Shown here piece after piece: positions 32,487 through 42,189 of a stretch of 64,000 nucleotides of DNA; positions within the stretch are counted from its first letter, which is position 1; each line of letters opens with the position of its first letter. This DNA is from Pedobacter rhizosphaerae (GTDB taxonomy: Bacteria > Bacteroidota > Bacteroidia > Sphingobacteriales > Sphingobacteriaceae). The stretch is from assembly GCF_900111155.1 (NCBI RefSeq), contig NZ_FOGG01000003.1, forward strand, positions 133,145-197,144, given 5' to 3'. The position numbers and the translations under genes are program-made. Under the pieces are notes generated by a model, which saw only the letters and a program-made list of their open reading frames with translations, was not told the DNA's origin and made no database searches.

Positions 32487-33728
32487 TTATTGAGCAGGTA
32501 TATTAAGGGTGAAACATGTTTGCTCCTCGCAAGATGAAACACTTAATGTACCTCCATGTGCTTTGGCAATTTCAAAAGAGATATATAAACCTAAGCCAAG
32601 CCCTTTTTGGTCTGGCGAAACTTCTCCTCTGGAAAATGGCTGAAATAATCGTTCAATAACCTCTTCAGGTATAGGCTTTCCAGGATTGGAAACCCTCAAT
32701 ACGAAACCATTATGATCACTATCAGCCACAATTTCGATCAATGCCTCTGCCGGACTATATTTAACTGCGTTAGCAAGTAAATTGCCAAAAAGTTGCGCTA
32801 TGCGTTTACCATCTGCGTAAATGGGATGCTTAAAATCATAATTGGCCATTAACCTCCGCTCTGGAGAGATGATTTGCATTTCCGAAATTACCTGATCTAG
32901 AATAGTATCCAGGTTGGAATAATGCGTTCTGGTTAGCGAAATGCCACCCCCCAAACGTCCACTGGCAAAATCAAGCATGTTTTCAATCAGTCCCGTCATT
33001 TTGAAGGCACTATCATGAATAATATTAACTAACCTTTGACCTCTGTAATCCAAATCCATTCTGTTCAATAATTGTGAACTATTGGATATCGCATTTACAG
33101 GATTTTTTAAATCGTGACCCAATATTGCGATAAATTGTTCCCGTAATTCGGAGGTCTCCTTTTCCAGTTGCAAACGCTCTTCGGATTCCGCAATCTCCTC
33201 CATAGCATCCAAATGAAAGGCAATAAGATCTGCAAACATCTTAAACATACCAGTAATGGTTGGATTATTTAGCTTAGCGGGTTTAGGGTCAATGGCACAA
33301 AGTGTTCCAAAGAAATCTCCGTTTTTTAAGATAATCGGAATCGAAATATAACTTTGAAAACCATAGGTTAATGGTGTATGGTGATTGGCAAAATGTTCGT
33401 CTTCTGCCACGTGGTCAATAACTACAGGCTGGCGATGTTCTCTAATCTCGTTACAGATAGTGGTTTCCAATGTTAATTCGCCACCGGGCACTAAGCCAAA
33501 ATTAATCTCATCACGTACAGCGCAGGCTATCCACTTCTCAGTAGTTACCCGGGCCACAGCTGCAAAACCCATCCCTGTCGTTTTACAAACAATTTCCAGG
33601 ATATGCGCAACAGCAGGTATTCTGCTTATGGTCTCTATATCAGATTTAATATCTACTCGTGTATTCAACAACTTTGTCTGGAATAATTTTGTTAGCAATT
33701 TACTAAATTTAAGAATCAAATAAAACAA
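32487..33728 (-). CDS. GAF-domain sensor histidine kinase
   Basis: Up to 413 residues. A GAF domain (about 35-175, GFAAVARVTTEKWIACAVRD; ICNEIREHRQPVVIDHV) is followed by a short coiled coil, an H box with H205 in FIAILGHDLKNPVNAI, an N box (LFGNLLANAVKYSP) and a G box (KGLGLGLYISFEIAKAHGG). There is no membrane segment, so it is a soluble sensor. No ATG is available at the front: the frame opens with TTG at 33728, and TTG codons at 33671 and 33668, just before the conserved part (NTRVDIKSDIETISRIP), are equally possible. No response regulator gene is adjacent. The 63-residue gene follows 10 nt downstream. Confidence 0.9.
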   Translation of the reverse strand: MFYLILKFSKLLTKLFQTKLLNTRVDIKSDIETISRIPAVAHILEIVCKTTGMGFAAVARVTTEKWIACAVRDEINFGLVPGGELTLETTICNEIREHRQPVVIDHVAEDEHFANHHTPLTYGFQSYISIPIILKNGDFFGTLCAIDPKPAKLNNPTITGMFKMFADLIAFHLDAMEEIAESEERLQLEKETSELREQFIAILGHDLKNPVNAISNSSQLLNRMDLDYRGQRLVNIIHDSAFKMTGLIENMLDFASGRLGGGISLTRTHYSNLDTILDQVISEMQIISPERRLMANYDFKHPIYADGKRIAQLFGNLLANAVKYSPAEALIEIVADSDHNGFVLRVSNPGKPIPEEVIERLFQPFSRGEVSPDQKGLGLGLYISFEIAKAHGGTLSVSSCEEQTCFTLNIPAQ

Positions 33729-33785
33729 ACAGCATATAGCTTAAAGTTGTTTTACACTGTGTAATATTTTTTGCGCAAAGAAGAT

Positions 33786-33935
33786 CAACTCATTTAACCA
33801 CCTAAGACTACTAGGAAGACAAAGTTTTGCACCTGCTTATTCCCTATCAAAATAAGTCACATGATTTGAGCGGTAAAAAGTTAATCGCCTTGCCCCGTAA
33901 CTCACAACACATAACCCACAACCCATTTAAATTCC
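33786..33935. repeat. Short intergenic word tract
   Basis: Contains TTTAACCACCTAAGACTACTAG... and AAGTTTTGCACCTG, closely matching 38498-38540, and a heptad run CCCGTAA CTCACAA CACATAA CCCACAA at about 33895-33922. It lies between the histidine kinase promoter side and the GH125 terminator. Confidence 0.65.
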
Positions 33936-33973
33936 GTATTTCCGTAGCAAATTACCACAAAACAAACGCTAAC

Positions 33974-34001
33974 AAAAAAGCCGTGGCTTTCACCACGGCT
34001 C
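33974..34001 (-). terminator. Rho-independent terminator of the GH125 gene
   Basis: On the minus strand GCCGTGG and CCACGGC form a perfect stem with a short loop, followed by six T. It begins about 15 nt after the GH125 stop codon. Confidence 0.85.
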
Positions 34002-34015
34002 ATCAAAATATCTGA

Positions 34016-35440
34016 TTATGCTTTCAACAAAGCAGGCTTCTCCTGGTAAGTTTTCCAAAGCAACTCACCAAATAAGGTATTCGACCAGGCAAACCAGGCC
34101 CTGGTAAACTTGTCCGGATTGTCTTTATTGAAAGATTCGTGCATAAAACCTTTCCCCGCATGCGTTTTTCTAAGCATTTCAATACAGGTTTTAATTTCAG
34201 CATCATCCTTAGAAGTTAAAGCCCTCATGGTGATACTCATTGGCCAAATCATGTCTTGTCCGGCGTGTGGTCCACCAATACCTTCAGCTGCTGTTCCTTT
34301 AAAGAAATATGGGTTATCCAGAGAAAGGGCAAATTTACGCGTATTTTGATAGATAGGGTCATCAACACTCATGGCACCAAGATAAGGTAAGCTCAATAAG
34401 CTCGGCACGTTAGAGTCATCCATTAAATAAGAACTGCCAAAACCATCCACCTCAAAGGCATAGATTTTTCCATATTTCGGATGATTAACAACCGCATATT
34501 GCTGAAGCGCTTTTTGAACCTCATCGGCCAAATTCAATAAACTGCTTTCCAATGCACTATCACCTTGTAAAGCTTTGATCATTTCTGCAGCTTGTTTTAA
34601 ACTGGATACTGCGAAAAAGTTAGAAGGAACCAGGAAAGGGAAAATGGTAGCATCATCACTCGGACGGAAAGCCGAGCAGATTAACCCAACCGGATTTACC
34701 GGAAAACCATAACCAGCCATGGGTAAACTATCTGTAGGGAATTGCGTTTCACGCTGGAAGTGGTAAGGGCCTTTATCTGCCTTGCGCTGCTGTGCCTTAA
34801 ACGTAGCTAAGGTAGCCACAATTGCCTTTTTCCATTCTGCATCGAACGGTGATTTATCACCTGTCTTTTTCCAATAGTTGTAAGCTAAACGAATGGGATA
34901 ACATAACGAATCAATTTCCCATTTGCGCTCGTGCACACCCGGCTGCATATCCGTTTTATCTGTTTTCCACTCTCCTACTTTATTCGGGTCGTTATAAAAT
35001 GCATTGGCATAAGGATCTTTTAAAATACACTTCGTTTGGTGATTGATAACCCCTGCAATTAATTTTTTAAGCGGCTCATCCTCATTTACAAATTGAAGAT
35101 ATGGCCAAACCTGGGCAGAACTGTCGCGCAACCACATGGCATCAATATCGCCGGTAATAACATAGGTATCAGGACGGCCATTTTTATCTGAGTAGTAAAC
35201 CGTTGTATCCAAAGTATTGGGGAAGCAGTTTTCAAACAACCAGTTCAATTCAGGATTTTTTACCTTTGCTTGAAAGGTTTTAATCGCCGAATCTACGGCC
35301 TTACTTTTAAAATGCCTTTTACCGGCCTCCACCCTTACCACTGGAAAGTCTGGAGCCAGGTTTGCCGCAAAAGAAAATTTTGATGCAACAAGACCAGCGC
35401 CAAGTAAACCAGTGTTCTGGATAAATGTTCTTCTTTTCAT
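34016..35440 (-). CDS. Exported GH125 exo-alpha-1,6-mannosidase
   Basis: 474 residues. The N-terminus MKRRTFIQNTGLLGAGLVAS resembles a Tat signal (RR followed by F-I). The body matches GH125 (formerly DUF1237), with VITGDIDAMWLRDSSAQVW, HERKWEIDSLCYPIRLAY, SSYLMDDSNVPSLLSLPYLG and GPHAGQDMIWPMS. GH125 enzymes are inverting exo-alpha-1,6-mannosidases and usually work alongside GH92 on N-glycan or yeast mannan cores. It is monocistronic, ends in a strong terminator and lies between the two GH92 genes. Confidence 0.94.
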   Translation of the reverse strand: MKRRTFIQNTGLLGAGLVASKFSFAANLAPDFPVVRVEAGKRHFKSKAVDSAIKTFQAKVKNPELNWLFENCFPNTLDTTVYYSDKNGRPDTYVITGDIDAMWLRDSSAQVWPYLQFVNEDEPLKKLIAGVINHQTKCILKDPYANAFYNDPNKVGEWKTDKTDMQPGVHERKWEIDSLCYPIRLAYNYWKKTGDKSPFDAEWKKAIVATLATFKAQQRKADKGPYHFQRETQFPTDSLPMAGYGFPVNPVGLICSAFRPSDDATIFPFLVPSNFFAVSSLKQAAEMIKALQGDSALESSLLNLADEVQKALQQYAVVNHPKYGKIYAFEVDGFGSSYLMDDSNVPSLLSLPYLGAMSVDDPIYQNTRKFALSLDNPYFFKGTAAEGIGGPHAGQDMIWPMSITMRALTSKDDAEIKTCIEMLRKTHAGKGFMHESFNKDNPDKFTRAWFAWSNTLFGELLWKTYQEKPALLKA

Positions 35441-35790
35441 TATGTATGTATTTAGGTTTTCTCTCCTTATGTAACTAATTATAACTAAATTGCAATTTCT
35501 TCATTAATCTGTTCCCCTTTACACATCAGATTAATTATTAGCCAAACCTCGATAATGATAGCGTTCTTGTACACAATATCTGGTTAGCACTAAGCAAATA
35601 TTATTAAAATATATTGAACATCAAAATTCAAAAAGGCAATATCCTCATTCCTAAATCGATTTTCCTTTAATAATATAGCCCAGTATTCCCATCAACTACC
35701 CTTTCCGAAACATCAAACACAAATCTCCTGCTTAAAAGCTTATATTTGTTACAGCAACAACGTTAATAACCAAACTTAAACCTAAGCGAT
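35441..35790. other. Divergent intergenic region between GH125 and DUF1624
   Basis: 350 bp of AT-rich DNA that must hold both promoters. On the plus strand a TATATTTG box at 35741-35748 lies 42 nt before the DUF1624 start. No exact -7 box is seen for GH125. I see no gene or repeat. Confidence 0.5.
35741..35748 (+). promoter_or_regulatory. TATATTTG -7 box of the DUF1624 gene
   Basis: Exact TAnnTTTG match, 42 nt before the ATG at 35791. Confidence 0.55.
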
Positions 35791-36981
35791 ATGGCTACTC
35801 TCGAAACCCTATCTGCTCCAAAGCGCATTAATTCTATTGATATGTTACGGGGTTTAGTCATGATCATTATGGCGCTCGATCATACTCGTGATTTTTTTCA
35901 CATCCAGGCCATGACTGGCGATCCTTTAAATCCCGAGACTACTACTGGAATTTTATTCTTTACCAGGTGGATAACTCATTTCTGTGCCCCAATATTTGTT
36001 TTTCTTTCGGGATTATCTGCTTATTTAGCTGCGCAACGCAGAACACCAGCAGAAGCCAGTGCTTTTCTTATTAAAAGAGGCCTATGGCTGGTATTGATTG
36101 AATTAGCAGTTATCACCCTTGGATTAACCTTTAACCCTTTTTATAATTTCCTTATCTTACAGGTGATTTGGGCCATTGGCTGGAGTATGGTTCTTTTGGG
36201 ATTGGCTATCCGCCTTTCTTACCAAACAATTTTAATTATTGGTTTAATTTTGGTTTTGGGGCACGATATTCTGAATTACTTCCCTGCACCACAATCCCAA
36301 CCGCTGGGCATCCTAACTAAAATACTATTCACAGCCTTTGGTACTGTTGTTCCATTGTCCAACACCCATTTAGTCGGAATATTTTATGCCATCTTACCCT
36401 GGACAGGTATCATGTTTATAGGCTATGCCGTAGCGGCCTGGTATAGAAAAGCTTATGAGCCAGAAAGAAGAAAAAGAAACCTAATTTTAATTGGGTATCT
36501 AAGTATCGTGTTGTTTATCGCACTGCGGTTAATTAACATCTATGGTGATCCTGCCCCCAGAATAGAATACCATGATCAATTTAAAAACCTACTTTCCTTT
36601 TTTAATGTAAGTAAATATCCTCCTTCTTTACAATATACCTGCATGACTTTAGGTCCGGCATTTTTGTTCCTGGCCTATACAGAGAAAATCAGCCATTCAT
36701 GGAGTAAAGTCATCTCTATATACGGTGCAGTCCCATTCTTTTATTATGTATTACACTTTTATCTGCTACATACGCTACTCATCTTGCTATTCTTTATAAC
36801 AGGATATTCCAGCAAAGATATCGTGCAAATCCCGTTTTGGTTCCGCCCGGCTAGTTTTGGATTTAACTTACCTGTGGTATATCTGATCTGGTTGGCTGTA
36901 GTAGCCTCACTGTATTTTCCTTGCAAGTGGTTTAAAAAGTATAAAGAAAAACACCAACAATGGTGGCTGAGTTATGTTTAA
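35791..36981 (+). CDS. DUF1624 / heparan-alpha-glucosaminide N-acetyltransferase-like membrane protein
   Basis: 396 residues with about ten predicted membrane segments. The N-terminal signature RINSIDMLRGLVMIIMALDH followed by TRDFFH is diagnostic of the DUF1624 group, related to the YeiB and HGSNAT acyltransferase families. The conserved His of the ALDHTRDFF stretch is present. Family members are thought to transfer acyl groups across the inner membrane; the acceptor here is unknown. It ends 15 nt before the convergent DUF805 gene. A link to the neighbouring glycosidases is possible but not shown. Confidence 0.88.
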   Translation: MATLETLSAPKRINSIDMLRGLVMIIMALDHTRDFFHIQAMTGDPLNPETTTGILFFTRWITHFCAPIFVFLSGLSAYLAAQRRTPAEASAFLIKRGLWLVLIELAVITLGLTFNPFYNFLILQVIWAIGWSMVLLGLAIRLSYQTILIIGLILVLGHDILNYFPAPQSQPLGILTKILFTAFGTVVPLSNTHLVGIFYAILPWTGIMFIGYAVAAWYRKAYEPERRKRNLILIGYLSIVLFIALRLINIYGDPAPRIEYHDQFKNLLSFFNVSKYPPSLQYTCMTLGPAFLFLAYTEKISHSWSKVISIYGAVPFFYYVLHFYLLHTLLILLFFITGYSSKDIVQIPFWFRPASFGFNLPVVYLIWLAVVASLYFPCKWFKKYKEKHQQWWLSYV

Positions 36982-36996
36982 ACCTGTAGTAAGCAG

Positions 36997-37392
36997 TTAT
37001 GCCTGTCCGGGTGGTGGATTAAAGTCTACAGGTTGCTTTACCACCTGACCATTGTTGAATTGATATCCAAAGGGGTCAACATTATCATTCCCCTCTCCCT
37101 TGGGGTTATCTCCGTATTCGTTTGGCCCATAATCTCCGGGAGCAAAAAGCATCACAAAACCATAAAAAGGGATAAGCATCCACCAACCTGAATTGCCCCG
37201 ATCATGACAACGCTTTACACCCTGGGCAATGAATATAAACAGAGGAAGTAGTATCAAAACATTGATGGCTTCTGAGCCGGCAATTTCACTTGTTGCTGTG
37301 ATCGCGAACAAAGAAATCAAATAAAAAATATAAGTTAAGGCATACTCGGTGCGACGGATTCTACCGTAAAACGAAAAAATGTCTTTAAACAT
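36997..37392 (-). CDS. DUF805 inner-membrane protein
   Basis: 131 residues from the ATG at 37392 (MFKDIFSFYGRIRRTEYAL). The FYGRIRRTEY opening, three hydrophobic segments, VKRCHDRGNSGWW and the PGDYGPNEYGDNP tail are all DUF805 hallmarks. A longer frame back to 37458 exists, but the added residues do not fit the family. The function of DUF805 is not known. It is convergent with DUF1624. Confidence 0.9.
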   Translation of the reverse strand: MFKDIFSFYGRIRRTEYALTYIFYLISLFAITATSEIAGSEAINVLILLPLFIFIAQGVKRCHDRGNSGWWMLIPFYGFVMLFAPGDYGPNEYGDNPKGEGNDNVDPFGYQFNNGQVVKQPVDFNPPPGQA

Positions 37393-37533
37393 GAGCGTTA
37401 TGTTTGGTTTGGTGATTTGAAAGTACAGGCAATTTGGCTCATTAACAAATCCAAACACAAAGCTTTTCCAACAACAAATATTAATTTAGACTCCAGAAGC
37501 AATACGGTTTCAATCCGATGCAATTTTCGGTCT

Positions 37534-38406
37534 TTAGGCCTTATTATCATCAACCTGAATAGATTTCAAGATAGCCATAACATCATCTTCTGCGTAGCCA
37601 TTCTTTACTCCATCGGCATATGCCTGATACATGGCCTGAGTTAAAGGAAAACTAGCCCCTTCCTCTATAGCCAAACGTACATCTTTCTCCATTAACTTAA
37701 GTGCAAAAGCGGGTTGATAATCATCGTTAATAATTAAAGGTGTTTTCGAACGGGTAAGTCCACCGCCTAAGGCTCCTTCATTAATAATATCCAGCATGTC
37801 TGTTCGCGAGATCCCGTTCTGCTCTGCAAAGAGTACCGTTTCCGCCAGCCCTAAGTACATGAGTGCCACCAAATAATTAATGGCCAGCTTAGCCTTACTT
37901 CCCATGCCTATATCACCTAAAAGTAGCGCTTTCTTCCCAAGCACTTCAAATAAAGGCTTGGCCATTTCGAAATCTGCTGCTGCACCACTGCATAAAATAA
38001 TGAGTTGTCCATCTGCGGCGGGCTTTGTACTTCCAGATACCGGCGCACTTAAAAAGCTTGCTCCAGCTGTTTTCACCATATTCGAAAGTTCGATAGCAGT
38101 ATCGGGTTTAATTGTACTCATGTCGATAAATAATTTCCCTGCTGCATTGGCCAGTAATCCTGCATCCTGATAAACGGATTTTACAGCCTGATCATCTGAA
38201 AGCATGGTAAAAATAATATCAGCATCTTTCACTAGTGATGAAACAGAAGATGCGACCTGAGCACCTGCTTCGGCCAATGCCTGACTTTTATCTACACTGC
38301 GATTATATACCTGTAAGGCAAAACCTGCATTTACGATTCTCTTAGCCATCGGGTTACCCATATTGCCTAAACCAATCCAGCCGATTTGTAATTGTTGCTT
38401 TTCCAT
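37534..38406 (-). CDS. NAD(P)-dependent beta-hydroxyacid dehydrogenase (3-hydroxyisobutyrate dehydrogenase family)
   Basis: 290 residues, cytoplasmic. The Rossmann motif IGWIGLGNMGNPMAKR is at residues 8-23, the substrate-binding APVSGSTKPAADGQL segment is near residue 120 and the catalytic lysine lies in GSKAKLAINYL near residue 170. The length is usual for the family, which includes 3-hydroxyisobutyrate, tartronate semialdehyde and glyoxylate/succinic semialdehyde reductases. The exact substrate cannot be decided from sequence alone. It is monocistronic, with no linked pathway genes. Confidence 0.92.
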   Translation of the reverse strand: MEKQQLQIGWIGLGNMGNPMAKRIVNAGFALQVYNRSVDKSQALAEAGAQVASSVSSLVKDADIIFTMLSDDQAVKSVYQDAGLLANAAGKLFIDMSTIKPDTAIELSNMVKTAGASFLSAPVSGSTKPAADGQLIILCSGAAADFEMAKPLFEVLGKKALLLGDIGMGSKAKLAINYLVALMYLGLAETVLFAEQNGISRTDMLDIINEGALGGGLTRSKTPLIINDDYQPAFALKLMEKDVRLAIEEGASFPLTQAMYQAYADGVKNGYAEDDVMAILKSIQVDDNKA

Positions 38407-38854
38407 AGTTAAACTTATTTCATTGATATTTTGATGCGCTAAAATTAGTAAAAGCGCTTGTATACTGTATGTATTTTTTAATAGGCGAAAATATTTTTAA
38501 CCACCTAAGATGCCTAAGGAATCTAAGTTTTGCACAGAAGCCACCATACATTTTACCGCAAAGGGCGCGAAGTTTTTACGCAAAGTAATGTAGATTAACC
38601 ACAGAGAGAAGGAGATTTACACAGAGAATGCTGAGCTAACCATTGGTTTGTTAGCCGGTGGTCCATTCAAATGTTCATTGCTTCAATTTATTCCCTATTT
38701 CCCATTCCCCATTCCCTATTCCCTTTTTTCCGTGCCTTCAGTGTTTCCGTGGCTAAGATTCTAACCGCACCGTGCCCCGTAACCCACAACACGTAACCCG
38801 CAACATTTTTACCACCAAGGGCGCAAAGTTCTTACGCAAAGCATCGAAAATCCA

Positions 38855-38911
38855 GCTCCCCTACTTTTCAAGGAGGGGGTGTGCGGGAAACGTGCGCAGA
38901 CGGGGGTGGTT
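38855..38911. repeat. REP-like GC-rich palindromic element, copy 2
   Basis: CTCCCCTACTTTTCAAGGAG followed by GGGGTGTGCGGGAAACGTGC and GCAGACGGGGGTGGTT. Very similar to copy 3 at 39215 and related to copy 1 at 31212. Confidence 0.7.
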
Positions 38912-39214
38912 ATTTTTCAATCGAAAACAATACCTGCGCCACGAACAACGGAATCTAGTAATCTAGATTAACCACGGAGAGAAAGAGATTTACACAGAGA
39001 ACGCTGAGCTAACCATTGGTTCGTTAACCGTTGGTTCATTCAAACGTTCATTGGATTACTTCGATTTATTCCCTATTCCCTATTCCCTATTCCCTATTTC
39101 CCATTCCCCATTCCCTATTTTCAGTGTTTCCGTGGCTAAGATTCTAACCGCATCTTCCCCGTAACCCACAACACGTAACCCGCAACATTTTTACCGCAAA
39201 GCATCGAAAATCCA

Positions 39215-39271
39215 GCTCCCCTACTTTTCAAGGAGGGGGTGTGCGGGAAACTTGCGCAGACGGGGGTGGTT
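39215..39271. repeat. REP-like GC-rich palindromic element, copy 3
   Basis: Differs from copy 2 by very few bases (AACTTGC in place of AACGTGC), as expected for a recent duplication together with its surrounding unit. Confidence 0.7.
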
Positions 39272-39516
39272 GTTTAAACAATACCTGCGCCACGAACCAA
39301 AGGACCTAAAGTAATCTAGATTAACCACAGAGAGAAGGAGATTTACACAGAGAACGCTGAGCTAACCATTGGTTTGTTAGCCGTTGGTTCATTCAAATGT
39401 TCATTGCTTCAATTTATTCCCTATTTCCCATTCCCTATTCCCCATTTTTCAGTGTTTCCGTGGCCAAGATTCTAAACGCACCATGCCCCGTAACCCACAA
39501 CACCTAACCCGCAACA

Positions 39517-39549
39517 CAAAAAAAAACCGCTAACCTTTACAGCTAGCGG
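39517..39549 (-). terminator. Terminator of the second GH92 gene
   Basis: On the minus strand CCGCTA and TAGCGG form a stem with a loop of about 11 nt, followed by nine or more T. It starts about 28 nt after the GH92 stop. Confidence 0.75.
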
Positions 39550-39576
39550 CCAAATAAACAATTGGGATGATTGCTA

Positions 39577-41868
39577 TTATTTCTTAGGTTTTGAGCTCAT
39601 ATAAAAGGTAATCTTTCCACCATTTGTAATATCAGAATGCTTGATCATGTGGTTTGTAATTTCCTTACCATTTAACAAGACTTTTTCTATATAAACGTTT
39701 TTATTACTTTGTTTTAGTGCCTCAACCGTAAAAGTTTTGCCATTCTCTAAATGAATTACAGCATTGTTTACCAAAGGACTTCCCAACGAATAAACATCAG
39801 AACCCGGAGCTACAGGATAAAATCCCATGGCAGAGAACATATACCAGGCACTCATCTGACCGCAGTCATCATTACCACCCAGTCCGTCTGCTGTAGGTTT
39901 GTATTGCATGTTTAAAATGTGACGAACTTGCGCCTGGGTTTTCCAGGGCTGATCTGCCCAGTTGTACAAATAAGCAATGTGATGTGCCGGCTCATTACCA
40001 TGAACATATCCACCAATAATGCCCTCACGGGTAATATCCTCAGTATGGGCGAAAAACTCATCAGGCAAATGCATGGTAAATAAAGTATCTAAACGGGAAG
40101 CAAACTTTTTCTTCCCACCCATAATCTCAATTAAAGATGCCGGATCTTGAGGAACAAAGAAACTGTAATTCCAGCTGTTCCCCTCAATAAAGCCTTGTCC
40201 TTCGGTATCTTTTGAATCAAATTTCTCTTTAAACTTGCCATTAGCCAATTTCGGACGCATAAAACCTATCGAAGAATCATAATTGTTTTTCCAGTTGTTA
40301 GAACGTTTGATAAATTCATTGTAAATATCCGTACGGTTTAATTTCTTAGCCAGTTGTGCAATAGCCCAGTCATCATAAGAATATTCTAAATTATTGGATA
40401 CAGAGATACCACTCTTTTCTGCCGGGATATATCCCAAAGCCATGTAAGGACCAATTCCCTCATAGTCGCGGTGCTTAGCCGTAGTTACACAAGCATCTAA
40501 AGCTTTATTTGGATCGCCCGTGTAAGTACCTTTTATAATGGCATCTGCAATAACCGAAACACTGTGATAGCCACTCATACACCAGTTATCGTTGGCATAA
40601 TGCGACCAGATGGGCAGCATTTTTAAACTGCTTTGATCATAATGTGCCAGCATAGAGGCCACCATATCATTACTTCTGCCGGGCTGCATAATATTAAAGA
40701 ATGGATGCAATGCACGATAAGTATCCCATAATGAGAAAGTTGTATAATTGGTAAAACCTTCTGCCTTATGCACATCCTGATCTAAACCTTTATACTCTCC
40801 GTTTACATCAGTGTAAGTAGTGGGGTTTATAAAAGCATGGTAAAGTGCGGTATAAAAATTAATTTTATTGTCGTTAGAAGTAGTAACCTGAATTTTATTC
40901 AGTTCTTTATTCCAGCTGGCCTGTGCCTGTGCCTTTACTTTCTCAAAATCCCATCCCGAAATTTCTGCACGCATGTTTTGCAGGGCATTTTCCTGACTAA
41001 CCGGCGATAAGGCAAATTTAATTTTGATCTTCTCTCCTTCTTGCGTATCAAAATCAAAGTACATCTTTAACTTCTTGCCTGCAATTTCCGGGAAGTTCTG
41101 ATCCTGATTAAACTTACCCCAAAAACCTCTGTAAGCCTGTTTCGCATCGTAACTCTTTCTGCCATAACTTTTAAATGGCTTAGAAAAACTCATGGCAAAA
41201 TAAACCGTTCTGGTTCTGGCCCATCCATGGGTTTGGCGATAGCCGGTAATCAGCGTATCATTCACTACACGAACATAGGTCCAAACGTTTTTTTCATCAT
41301 AATTGTAAATTCCCGCCATTAAATCCAAAATGATATGCGATTGGTCTGACTTGGGGAAAGTGTATTGATGCATACCTACTCTGGTGGTTGCTGTAAGCTC
41401 TGCTAAGATATTGTCATCATCCAGTTTTACCTTATAATAACCCGCTTCAGCCACTTCATTGGCATGAGAAAAAGCCGAGCGGTACCCACTCTTAGTATCG
41501 CTTGCCGTTCCCGGATTAAGTTGGAGCTTACCTTGTGTAGGCATAATGAGGAAATCTCCTAAATCAGAATGCCCTGTACCACTGAAATGTGTATGACTGA
41601 AACCTGTAATGGTTTTATCTTCGTATTTATAACCGGCACAATATTTATATACATCGCCATTGTATTTACCGTTTACCTCATAAGATAAGGTATCGGTTTC
41701 AGGGCTTAACTGTACAGCACCAAACGGAACGGTAGCACCGGGATAAGTGTGGCCCATCTTCTCCGTACCTATAATCGGTTTAACATACTGCACCAGTTGC
41801 TGCTGCGCACAAGCCATAAAAGCAGACAGCAAAAGACAAGGCAGGATCATTTTTTTAATCATATTCAT
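39577..41868 (-). CDS. Secreted GH92 alpha-1,2-mannosidase
   Basis: 763 residues. The signal peptide MNMIKKMILPCLLLSAFMAC contains a weak lipobox (FMAC), so it may be a lipoprotein or be cut after ACA. The canonical GH92 loops are all present: YVKPIIGTEKMGHTYPGATVP near the start, GFSHTHFSGTGHSDLGD near residue 90 and GGNDDCGQMSAWYMFSAMGF from residue 664 with D667 and D668. Calcium-dependent exo-alpha-mannosidase, most often alpha-1,2. It is closer to the textbook family members than the GH92 at 28515. It is monocistronic, with a terminator downstream and a TACCTTTA near-match to the -7 box at about 41897 upstream. Confidence 0.96.
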   Translation of the reverse strand: MNMIKKMILPCLLLSAFMACAQQQLVQYVKPIIGTEKMGHTYPGATVPFGAVQLSPETDTLSYEVNGKYNGDVYKYCAGYKYEDKTITGFSHTHFSGTGHSDLGDFLIMPTQGKLQLNPGTASDTKSGYRSAFSHANEVAEAGYYKVKLDDDNILAELTATTRVGMHQYTFPKSDQSHIILDLMAGIYNYDEKNVWTYVRVVNDTLITGYRQTHGWARTRTVYFAMSFSKPFKSYGRKSYDAKQAYRGFWGKFNQDQNFPEIAGKKLKMYFDFDTQEGEKIKIKFALSPVSQENALQNMRAEISGWDFEKVKAQAQASWNKELNKIQVTTSNDNKINFYTALYHAFINPTTYTDVNGEYKGLDQDVHKAEGFTNYTTFSLWDTYRALHPFFNIMQPGRSNDMVASMLAHYDQSSLKMLPIWSHYANDNWCMSGYHSVSVIADAIIKGTYTGDPNKALDACVTTAKHRDYEGIGPYMALGYIPAEKSGISVSNNLEYSYDDWAIAQLAKKLNRTDIYNEFIKRSNNWKNNYDSSIGFMRPKLANGKFKEKFDSKDTEGQGFIEGNSWNYSFFVPQDPASLIEIMGGKKKFASRLDTLFTMHLPDEFFAHTEDITREGIIGGYVHGNEPAHHIAYLYNWADQPWKTQAQVRHILNMQYKPTADGLGGNDDCGQMSAWYMFSAMGFYPVAPGSDVYSLGSPLVNNAVIHLENGKTFTVEALKQSNKNVYIEKVLLNGKEITNHMIKHSDITNGGKITFYMSSKPKK

Positions 41869-42189
41869 TTAAAATTTAGCGTAATATTTGAAGTTTCTAA
41901 AGGTAGAAATTAAAATACAAATCTTCGAATAAAGCACGACTAAAACGTTTAATTAATAGAAAAAACACAGTTGACTTTAAGCTTTGGTCAACATAGCAGT
42001 ATAATCTTGGGTATGTGTTGTATATGATGAGTGTAAGTTGTTGTTGTAAAAAGGAGTTTTAGTAAAAATTTAAAAGATAGAACCACTTTAAATGTGTGAT
42101 AGGGAAAAGATGCTGAAATAAATTCAGCAGGACGATTAATGAGATGTGTCCTGGCTGAGGCGACAAACTTTAAATTGTTTTTACCATAT
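41869..42189. other. Upstream region of the second GH92 gene
   Basis: AT-rich, no gene. It must contain the GH92 promoter; only a one-mismatch -7 box is visible. Confidence 0.4.

Larger units (their letters stand above)
38498..39515. repeat. Tandem mosaic tract, three copies of an approximately 360-bp unit
   Basis: The segment ATTAACCACAGAGAGAAGGA recurs at 38594, 38967 (variant) and 39320, giving periods of 373 and 353 bp. Each unit contains TTTACACAGAGAA.GCTGAG, a run of GTTCRTT/GTTSGTT words, TTCCCTA heptads, CAGTGTTTCCGTGGC and CCCGTAA CCCACAA CACGTAA CCCGCAA heptads. Units 1 and 2 end in a REP-like element. The tract fills the whole gap between the dehydrogenase promoter and the GH92 terminator; no gene is visible. 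Confidence 0.88.

Noticed and set aside
37393..37458. Longer start for the DUF805 protein
   Set aside because: DUF805 proteins begin at the FYGRIxR region; the extra 22 residues do not fit and ATG 37392 is well placed.
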